This document shows positions 55,766 through 64,000 of a stretch of 64,000 nucleotides of DNA, in pieces. The notes below the pieces were generated by a model. That model saw only the letters and a list, made by a program, of their open reading frames with translations, did no database searches and was not told the DNA's origin. Each line of letters begins with the position of its first letter. The first letter of the stretch is position 1. The position numbers and the translations under genes are program-made. The DNA is from Apium graveolens (Eukaryota > Streptophyta > Magnoliopsida > Apiales > Apiaceae). Location of the stretch: NCBI RefSeq assembly GCF_009905375.1, contig NC_133653.1, positions 55,157,751 to 55,221,750 on the forward strand, in the 5' to 3' direction.

Positions 55766-56818
55766 GAAAGCTGAAATTGGCACAAGAAACTCTCTCATTT
55801 AAATTTCAACAATATAAATAAACTAGTCAAGAAAGATCTTGTGAGAGGACTTCCAAAATCAGTATTTACTCCTGATGGCCTTTGTGATTCATGTCAGAAG
55901 GCAAAATAAAGAAAAACTTCATTCAAGAGCAAGACTGAATCATCAATTCTTGAGCCTTATCACCTACTACATATAGATATATTTGGTCCAGTGAATGTCA
56001 TGTTTAATGCAAAGAAGAAATATGCTATGGTCATAGTAGATGAGTTCACCAGATACACATGGGTGTATTTCTTGCACACAAAAAGTGAAACTGCATCTAT
56101 CTTGATTGATCATGTCAAGCAACTGGATAAATTGGTCAAAGATTCTGTAAAAATCATAAGAAGTGATAATGGCACTGAGTTCAAGAATTTGATCATGGAA
56201 GAGTTCTGCAAAGACCATAGAATCAAGTAGGAATTTTCTGCTCCTGGAACTCCATAGCAAAATGGAGTTGTTGAAAGAAAGAATAGAACTCTTATTGAAG
56301 CTACACGAACTATGCTTGATGAAGCAAAGTTACCAACCTATTATTGGGCTGAAGCTGTGTAGACTGCTTGTTTTACTCAGAATGCAACACTCATTAACAA
56401 GCATGGAAAGACACTATATGAGATGGTGAAGAAAAAGAAGCCAAATCTGAAGTATTTTCATGTATTTGGGTGCAAGTGTTTTGTTCTTAAGACTCACCCT
56501 GAACAACTATCCAAATTTGATTTAAAAGCTGATGAAGGAATTTTTGTTGGATATCCACTTTCCACAAAAGCCTTCAGAGTCTACAATTTAAGAAAAAGGG
56601 TTGTCATGGAATCTATCAATGTCTCCTTTGATGATAAGAAGATTACTGGACTTGAAGATTTCAATGATCATGATCAGCTGAGATTTGAAAATAAAGATTT
56701 AAATTCTGATACTGAAAATCCTGACAGTCTAAATCCTGATACTGCAAACTCTGATGGATTCAACTCTGATGTTATTGAAACTGTGGTGACTACGTCAAAG
56801 GAAGATGCACCTGTGTAG
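55766..56818 (+). pseudogene. pol: Copia H integrase
   Basis: HHCC zinc region (HKKLSHLNFNN ... CDSCQKAK), catalytic Asp in HIDIFGPVN, Asp in RSDNGTEFKN, Glu in VVERKNRT, then [16 protein letters not shown] and SFDDKKITGL. Stops at ~55907, ~56228, ~56255 and ~56360. The tail is an acidic linker (56690-56800) built of repeated TCTGAT words. Neighbour of RT in the usual copia order. Confidence 0.87.
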
Positions 56819-57003
56819 GGGAGCATACTGAAGATACAACCACATCTCAAAAAGCATCAGAACATTCAACTGGCTCTTCAAGTTCTGATTCATCAAGTTC
56901 TGATAAGCCAAGTTCTGATAACTCTGAAAACTCAATTTCTGAAGGATCCAACTCAGAGAGCATAGTTTCAGGGGGAGCATCAGAAAATGTTGATGAATAT
57001 AGC

Positions 57004-57927
57004 ATGGATCATGGGGGAGCATCCAGTTCTAGAGAAAACCTTCCATCTGTAAGGAAGTGGACTAAATCACATACACCTGACTTAATTATTGGAAATCCCG
57101 ATGCAGGTGTCAGAACTAGAACATCTACTTCAAGTAAATGTCTCTATAATTCTTTTCTTTCTCAGACTGAACCAAAGAAAGTGGAAGAAGCTCTTCAAGA
57201 TGCTGATTGGGTGCAAGCAATGCAGGAAGACTTAAATGAATTTAAAAGAAACAAAGTCTGGACCCTAGTACCAAGACCAAAGAACAGATCTGTTGTTGGT
57301 ACAAAGTGGGTGTTCAGAAACAAAACTGATAGTGATGGCATGATTACAAGGAATAAAGCAAGGCTGGTTGTAAAAGGATATTCTCAACAGGAGGGAATTG
57401 ATTATGATGAAACATTTGCACCAGTTGCTAGATTGGAAGCCATAAGGATATTTTTGGCTTATGCTGCTCACAAAAAGTTTACTGTCTTTCAAATGGATGT
57501 AAAAAGTGCTTTTCTCAATGGAGAATTGGAAAAGGAAGTATATGTTGAACAACCTCCAGGCTTTGTAGATTCCAAATTTCCAAATCATGTCTACAGGCTT
57601 GATAAAGCACTTTATGGCCTTAAGCAAGCTCCAAGAGCATGGTATGAGACTTCAGCTCAGTTTCTTCAGAAAAGTGGATTTAACAGAGGAACTATTGAAA
57701 AAACTCTGTTCTACCTCAACCATGGAAAGGACTTACTTTTGGTTCAGATATAGATTAATGATATCATCTTTGGTTCTGCAAATGACAGACTTTGCAAGAA
57801 GTTTGCCAAACTGATGCAGTCAAGATATCAAATGAGTATGATGGGGGAACTTAGCTACTTTCTATGCCTTTAAGTTAAGAAGAATGAAGACGACACTTTT
57901 ATTTGTCAAACCAAGTACACTAGAAAT
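57004..57927 (+). pseudogene. pol: Copia H reverse transcriptase
   Basis: [84 protein letters not shown] and [12 protein letters not shown]. The catalytic box is destroyed: the Tyr codon is TAG at 57751-57753 and the next three read Ile-Asn-Asp. A further stop follows YFLCL. Otherwise a full-length RT domain. Confidence 0.88.
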
Positions 57928-58542
57928 TTGCTGAAGAAATTTATAATGCAAGATTGTTCAAGTGCATCCACTCCCATGGCCACTGCAATAAAATTGGATA
58001 AGGATACTGGTAAATCAGTAGATATTACTGATTATAGAGGTATGATTGGCTCTCTACTCTATCTAACTGCTAGTAGACCTGATATCATGTATGCTACCTG
58101 TTTTTGTGCAAGATTTCAAGAAGATCCAAGAGAACCTCACTTAACAGCTGTGAAAAGCACAAGTGGAAGCTGCCAATTTCTTGGAGGCAGATTGGTTTCT
58201 TGGTTTAGCAAGAAACAAAAGTCAATTTCCACATCAACTGTAGAAGCAGAGTACATTACTGCAGAAAGCTGTTATGCACAGATTCTTTGGATGAAGAATC
58301 AGTTACTGGATTATGGGTTAATATATTTTAAAATCCCTATTTACTGTGATAATCAAAGTGCTATTACTATGACAGGTAATCCAGTTCAACACTCAATGAC
58401 AAAGTACATCAGCATAAGGTACCACTTCATAAGGGAACATGTGGATGAAGGTACAATGGAATTGCACTTTGTTTCAACAGATCAACAACTAGCAGATATC
58501 TTCACAAAACCACTGTATGAAGCTACTTTTCAAGATTGGTAA
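57928..58542 (+). pseudogene. pol: Copia H RNase H with internal deletion
   Basis: SSASTPMATAIKLDKDTG, YRGMIGSLLYLTASRPDIMYAT, then HLTAVKSTSGSCQFLGG: about 44 residues that other copies have between VK and STSG are missing, including the Ser-Asp-Ala-Asp segment with a catalytic Asp. Later parts are present (TVEAEYITAESC, YCDNQSAI, LADIFTKPLY). The open frame therefore looks healthy but the enzyme is not. Confidence 0.88.
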
Positions 58543-59930
58543 ATGAACTTGGAATGGTTTCAGGTTCTTTCTCTAAATCTGCTTAGTTTTTGTTCTGATG
58601 CATCAGACTTTATAATTAGTATTTACATATATTATCATCTTTGTGTATTCTGTGCTTAATTGAAAATTGCTTAAGTACTGATTGTTGTCTGATGTGAATT
58701 TTTAAACTCTGATAGTGATATGAATGTTTCTGTGATTATTCAATCCAATAAGGATAAATATGCTAGATGCTGACCTAATAGTCTTTAATATACTAACAAA
58801 TCCCATATTTGAAGTAATTGTTTATGTGGAAATCTGTTGACACAAGCAAATTCTGATATTGAGCTTAGTTAAGTTTACTTTGTCTATCTTATTACTAAGT
58901 CAAAAACTAGAATAATGCTTCTCATCTGTTAAGTTATGATGTTAGTAAATCTGGTAAATGTACTAAGTGCTGATCAGCCTCACTTATAAAAAAAAGGAAA
59001 AGAAAAAGAAATAAAAGTCAGGTACTCCTTTGAGATCTAGAGTAAAAACTGTGGAAGGGAAGACCCAAGTGCATTGCTGGTATTAAGTAATATGCATCAG
59101 AAAAGCAACAATAAATATTTTTCTTGGTGACTTTTCACACTCTATGATTACTGGAGAAATACTCTGATAATATCATAAATTGTGATAAGCAGTCGTGACT
59201 CACTTACCCTGAGAAGCCACTGTCAAATAGAATTTCAAAAGATGCATAAAATAAGCACAAAACAGTTGAGGTGGACTCATGCATGAACTCATTCTAAAGT
59301 AGACTTTAGAATCATGACATATTTTGAGCAAAGTTCTTAGTTATGCCTTATTTCTAAGATGTACTGAAGTGAATCCGACTTTAATCTTTATCTGATATTT
59401 AGCTTACTGCACACACATACACTCCATATGAATGATGAAAATTACTGTGGTGATAAATGTTGTTTTAGATGAACGTTCAAGTGTCAGTTACATAAATTCT
59501 GAGGACAAGTTATGATGGAAGTTCTGATGATTAAGTTATGATGAAACGAAATCAGAATTTGTGTGAAGAATGATAGATATAGGCATTCACTTTTCGAGTT
59601 AAGAATTTATGTTCTGATGACTGTTAAGTTCTGATATAAGTCTAAGTTCCGATATTAAACTCTGATTCTTTACTTGACTTATTTGTGGGTAAAATCTGAA
59701 ACAGTCTTATTTAAAATCAGAATATGTTTGGGGTGAGATATTAACAATCAATATAATTTGGGTTAGTGGTACACGTCTATGCACAGTAATTTTTACTTGT
59801 TTCATGTGCGCATTAAATCATGTTTTACACTTCCAATGGCTGTTTTTATTCTCATCAGTCTAGGGAGACGAGGTAGAATTATTTCTACCTATAACCATTC
59901 AATTTTCCTTGCGTCTCTTAGCATTCTATT
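58543..59930 (+). other. Copia H post-pol spacer
   Basis: No gene-like frame. Densely sprinkled with AGTTCTGAT, ACTCTGATA and AAGTTATGATG variants (about twenty by eye between 58560 and 59700), the private word of this family. Confidence 0.65.
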
Positions 59931-59933
59931 GGC

Positions 59934-59940
59934 TATATAA
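59934..59940 (+). promoter_or_regulatory. TATA box ahead of the small copia H ORF
   Basis: GGCTATATAAACC, 87 bases before ATG 60021, followed by a leader of CA and CT motifs (CTCTCATTTTCTCTC) like a plant 5' UTR. Confidence 0.55.
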
Positions 59941-60020
59941 ACCAACACCTCATTCCAGCCAACACATCTCTCATTTTCTCTCAAACTCTCAAACTCATTT
60001 CTTTTTCACTCATCACAACC

Positions 60021-60290
60021 ATGGTTCATTACAACTTAGCTCTGAACTATGAAACCTTCACTATAGATATGAGTTGTACATAATGGCAGCAGAAATGGCA
60101 TGTCACTGCCATTCCTGATGAAATTTGGGACTCAGTTCCCCAAGAGGTCCTCACAGACCTCTTGTTCTTCTACATGGACTCCCATCGCCATCTTGAGCGA
60201 CTGGAGGAGGAACGGCTGGAAGCTCTCCGACAGCAGGAGCGTATTATTCGTCCTACTGTTCTTTTTGTTGAGAGCAGGAAGAAGAAATAA
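60021..60290 (+). pseudogene. Small accessory ORF between pol and extra ORF of copia H
   Basis: From ATG in context CAACCATGG: MVHYNLALNYETFTIDM, a single in-frame TAA at codon 21, then a continuous frame with PDEIWDSVPQEVLTDLL, FFYMDSHRHLERLEEERLEA and a basic end ESRKKK. The second half is predicted helical/coiled coil. Codons are GC-richer (CTC, GAG, CGG) than in surrounding genes. Not recognised; copia A and B have no equivalent in their short spacers. The preceding TATA box and leader support a real transcription unit. Confidence 0.5.
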
Positions 60291-61016
60291 TTTTTGCTCC
60301 CTGTTTCTCTTCACCTTCAGCTTTGTCTAGGTTTTTTAGCTTAGGACAAAAGCTGTTGATGTTAGGATTTGTAGCTTAGGACAATCTTGTACTTTTAAGC
60401 ATGTAATTTAAATTTCATGAAATATATTTGCTCAATATATTAATGAAATTTTATATTTATGCAAGATTTTATCTCTGAGTTGTTTGATATTCTGATAACA
60501 TTTTAAATCCTGATACTAACCATATTCTGATGACCTTTTTAGCTCTGATACAAATCAAGTTCTGATTCTGACGATGAAGTTTTTGTTTACTTGGTTTATT
60601 AATGGTCATTCTCTCATTGGTCATTTTTTTCAGAATATTGGTCACGCAGTGATAAAAATTTATTAAGTGGGAATAATTTTAAATTTTAAAATAAAACTGA
60701 ACTACCTTGATTAATGGGATTATTTGGTAAGTGAAACGGTTTTTTTCCTAGAAAAACTGCATGTGATAAGTAATGATTACTGAATACCCATGCCCATTAA
60801 ATATCTTTTACTGCTGCATGTCTGACAGGTGTCACAACTGTTACTTTTTCTACCGTGTATAAGTAAAAGAGAGAAAAGATTGTAAAATCTTTTATTTACT
60901 TACATATTTTATCTCTCTCTCTCTCTTTACTTCTATACTCTCTCATCTACTGACGATTTTTCATACAGTCATTTTCTCAAACACCTTACAGACAATTTTC
61001 TTTCTCACGAATTCTC
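60291..61016 (+). promoter_or_regulatory. Intergenic region and putative promoter of the copia H extra ORF
   Basis: AT-rich. More copies of the TTCTGAT word at 60488-60580. TATAAG at 60858-60863, then a (TC)n tract at 60912-60926 and a pyrimidine-rich leader to ATG 61017, comparable with the leaders in copia A and B. Confidence 0.5.
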
Positions 61017-63344
61017 ATGGCACCCAAGGACATAATCTTTAATGGAGCAACGTTTGTTCCTAATAACTTCTCTGCTATTCTTAGCAAGTCAGAAGCACCC
61101 TCTGAAGTTCACTTCATTCAGGACTTTCTTGCTAGTTCTGATATTGGGTATGCTCTGACTGAACCCGAAGCAGTTTCTGGTACTCAAGTACTGGAGTTCT
61201 GGAGAAGCGGTGTGTATGATGATGGTGGTGCTCAAGGGTCCCCAAGCATTATTTTTTCATCTGGGGAGGATGAGTATGTTGTGACGTTGTCTACGGTTTG
61301 ACAAGCACTACAGCTACCTGAGAACTGTGTCTATTCTACTGTTGACGAGCCAGTTCTTCAAAACATGATGGCCAGTCTGGGATATGAAAGAACATTGGCA
61401 AAGCTGGGCCAGTTGAAGAGATCTTTCATAAGGAGGGAATGGAGTTTCTTCTTTGATTGCATAACTAAAGCTTTTGTAAACAAATGTTCCAATTTTGATG
61501 CAATTCCCATATTCAGCCAACAAATCGGGTATGCTCTTATAAATCGAACTGATTTTGATTATGCACGTGCTGTTTTAGGTTTTATTGGGGACATAATGAA
61601 TGAAGATAGATCTACTGTTTATTTTGCTCGATTCTGTTAGCTTATTTATAGTTTCTGTTATGATAATAAGCCCCAAGGTTATGGTGAATTAATTTCAACA
61701 TTCAGAATAGCTAAAAGAGCTTTTACTGACTTATTATCTACTGATAATAAGAAGGCTGTTTTAAGACCCCTCTTAATTCTTTTATCTGTCAAACAAGCCT
61801 TAATAACCTATGATCCTGTTAAGTACACTGCATTATATCCTGATGTTCAAACATCCGAACCTCATCCATCAGCACCTACCACCTCTACTCAACCATCACA
61901 AACTTCTCAACCTCAACCATCAGAACCTACTGTGCAGCCTTCATCTTCCAAATCTAAGAGGACTAAGAAAGTACCTCAGACACAACAGAAGAGAAGGAGA
62001 TTCATTCTGCGAGATGAATTAGATGCTGAGGAACAGGTTCCTGTATCAGAACCTGTTGTTCAAGAAGCTGAGAAGGTCTCTTCTCAGAAGGATGATGATA
62101 TTGGGAGTTCTAGGTCTTTAAAAAGGCTTAGATAGCATAATACTGATGATACAGCTCTTAAAGTCACCTTAAAAGCTAAAAGATTCAAAACATTGGCAAA
62201 AAGGCCTGAAGATTCTGGTAAAGGAATGGAAGCTGCAGCTAAGGAAGGAGATCAGGAATCTCTGATCTCACAAGACCCTGTTGAAGCTCACAATTCTCCT
62301 AGTGCTGATTCAGACCCTCATGCTACTCATCACTCACCACTACATGAGCCTGAATCTACTGACATTCCTACACCTCCAGTATCTCCAGTAAATGCTGATA
62401 CACAGGGGCCTAGTGATAAAATTGACATTCATAACTTTGAAGTGCCTCAGGTTCTGCATCTAGAAGCTCCACCAACTCAAGTCACTCCAACAACAACACC
62501 AATTCCTGATGCTGATTTTCATCCAGAATTGCCTACAACACCTTCTCTGCATCTAGATACTGAAGATCAGATTTTAGGTGAGCATCAGAATATGGATGTT
62601 GATCAGAACTTAGTTGGAGATCAGCCCTTAGAGGATGATGTTGAAGCATCTATAGCTTCTCACACTGTTCTTTTATCAGAAGATGCTGAAGCTGTTGACT
62701 CTGTAAGTTTTGATGCTGTAAATGTTGATGCTACTGGTAATGCTGCTACAAATTTAGATGCTGATGTAGCTGGTCCATCAGGACATGCACCTCAACAAAC
62801 TGTTCATAAAGCTGAGATAGTCAAGAAGTTTTTTACAGGGGAAGCACCAGTACCTTGGAGTGAAACTCCTAGAGGACAGGAGTGGACTAAGGAGTGGAAC
62901 ACAGTTACCTTTGTTCCTTCTGAAAAGATTCTTGCTGAGCATCTTGCAAAAGCTGATGAAATGCTGATCAATAATGATTTCAAGACACAGTTGAGAGTAA
63001 CTACATTGAGTACAAGGCACCTTCAAGGTCAACACTCAATAACTCATGACAAGGTGAATAAAATTCAAGAAAACTTGATCCAGCAAGATATAAATCTGAA
63101 ACTTAAAAAGAAAAGGTTTTTCCAACCTACCTTTGACAGAATTTCCTACATTGACAAAACCCAAGAGAAGCAACAGTCTCAGATTGATGAAATCTTGAAG
63201 AATCAAGCTTCTCATCAAAATCAACTCAATGAATCCAGTCCTCAGTGGAATTGCTTGTCTCTCTTCCTTTACCTGCTGATGCCAAAAAAGGGGAGAAAGT
63301 AATTAAGTCCAAATGCAAATCTGATAAGACACTGAAGAAAAAGT
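61017..63344 (+). pseudogene. Copia H extra (env-like) ORF, cut by gypsy I
   Basis: One reading frame from ATG 61017 (MAPKDIIFNGATFVPNNFSA) with in-frame stops at 61299, 61638 and 62133. N-terminal domain with RREWSFFFDCITKAF matching RKEWSF of copia A and B. Then Pro/Ser-rich sequence with basic runs KSKRTKK and QKRRRF (nuclear-signal-like), an acidic Asp/Glu/Ala-rich middle (62200-62800), WTKEWNTVTFVPSEK, a coiled-coil-like stretch, and AKKGRK/KVIKSKCK near 63290. The last codons meet the gypsy I LTR at 63345. No membrane span evident. Role unknown. Confidence 0.82.
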
Positions 63345-64000
63345 GTAATATCCGGGATATATCATGTAATTATTGTTGCTAATAAATAATGATTATATGT
63401 GTTCAGTATCTATTCTGTGAATTATTTGTTAAGTGTTAAATGTGTTTGGATGTTTAAAAATATTATTAATTGAGTATTTTAATTTTTATATGTCCAAAAT
63501 AAAATATAGATAATTGTCATATCTTCCTAACTATTTTTATGTTGATTTATGAATTTATAGGAATCATATGAATTTTACAAAATCTTTTTCCGGGTATTTA
63601 AAATCTATTTTATAAAAACGGGAACCAACCGACGTCATCCGTTGTTACGTTCTTAGAAGCCGAAACTCTTCCGCGAACTCCTTCCTAACCTAATTGCAAT
63701 ATTCCGAGCATTTTCCATGTTTTGACTTTTTCGATCCGGTGTACGATTTGTCCTGCGCGGGTCCTGGCACAAATTTTTTGATACAATATTCGTTTCGGTA
63801 AATCAATAAAACTCGTATTTTCGATAAACGAGAGCTTTTTATTAAACTATCATAATTATCACCTCGTAGTACGTGTAACCAGGCGCTGAGACCAAGACCG
63901 CAGTACAAATTGTACTGATTTGGATAATTATCCCGAAAACCGATACTGTTTGGATCAGTTTTTATAAATAAACGTACCATTTTATATCCGGAATGATCCA
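63345..64000 (+). repeat. Gypsy I LTR, 5' part, running off the window
   Basis: Starts TGTAATATCCGGGATATATC, like the sense starts of gypsy A and B LTRs, right after a coding stretch of copia H. Plus orientation is inferred from that resemblance. Target-site bases on this side would be AAAAG (63340-63344). The minus-strand 96-codon frame here is not supported as a gene. Confidence 0.7.

Larger units (their letters stand above)
52369..63344 (+). mobile_element. Copia H: Sirevirus-type, 5' LTR to extra ORF
   Basis: LTR 52369-52965, primer site, gag, protease, integrase, RT, RNase H, a 2.4 kb spacer with a small ORF, then the extra ORF cut by gypsy I. The 3' LTR is outside the window. Every enzyme has at least one disabling change, so this copy is dead, but the gene order is complete. 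Confidence 0.92.

Noticed and set aside
63690..63980. 96-codon minus-strand frame at the right edge
   Set aside because: Lies within the gypsy I LTR and is antisense to it; no recognisable feature.

Overview
This 64 kb window is plant nuclear heterochromatin. I found no host gene in it. Almost every base belongs to LTR retrotransposons of the Ty1/copia and Ty3/gypsy superfamilies, nested inside one another. The evidence for a plant is the primer sites complementary to initiator tRNA-Met (TGGTATCAGAGC), kilobase-scale LTRs with TG...CA ends, Sirevirus-type copia elements carrying an extra ORF after pol, chromovirus-like gypsy elements with LTRs starting TGTAA, and an Athila-like fragment. A large-genome eudicot is the likely source; the species cannot be named from this sequence.

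Left side, read as a nest (strand of each element in brackets). Copia F (+), whose pol is cut at 44.47 kb, was hit by gypsy E (-; LTR pieces at 40483-41706 and 43155-44470). Gypsy E's LTR was hit by copia C (+; env-like ORF 29258-31802 and 39800-39971, 3' LTR 39972-40482) and by a now-solo Athila-like LTR K (41707-43154). Copia C was hit by copia D (-; complete at 31803-39799 with GAATT target duplications) and by copia B (-; 23080-29257). Copia B was hit by gypsy B (-; 16124-23079), gypsy B by copia A (-; 5618-16123), and copia A by gypsy A (-; 1-5617, pol outside the window). That is seven levels.

Right side. Copia F's reverse transcriptase is cut at 45.94 kb by Athila-like element J (-; 45941-48971). 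Next to J lies copia G (+; LTR 48972-51107 and gag). G's gag is cut inside its zinc knuckle by copia H (+; 52369-63344, complete up to the env-like ORF). Copia H is cut by the LTR of gypsy I (63345 to the edge).

Gene logic. Copia A, B and H show the Sirevirus order LTR, primer site, gag with zinc knuckle and coiled coil, protease, integrase, reverse transcriptase, RNase H, then a long extra ORF. Most pol genes carry stops, frameshifts or deletions. The clearest long open frames are copia A's gag (660 codons) and extra ORF (1066 codons). The extra ORF of A and B follows a conserved TATA box and pyrimidine-rich leader, so it is probably a separate transcript. Its product has no evident signal or membrane segment but has nuclear-signal-like basic runs and a coiled coil.

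The most unusual signals are not genes. (1) Copia D's leader has four hairpins with an invariant CGUGCUAC loop and four different, each self-complementary, stems, plus four more hairpins with an invariant stem and variable loops. (2) Each copia family repeats its own private short word through LTR, gag spacer, integrase-RT linker and extra ORF: CGACGGAT in A (decayed to CAACGGAT in B and C), AAGTTCTGAT in H, TCGCCA in the LTR of G.
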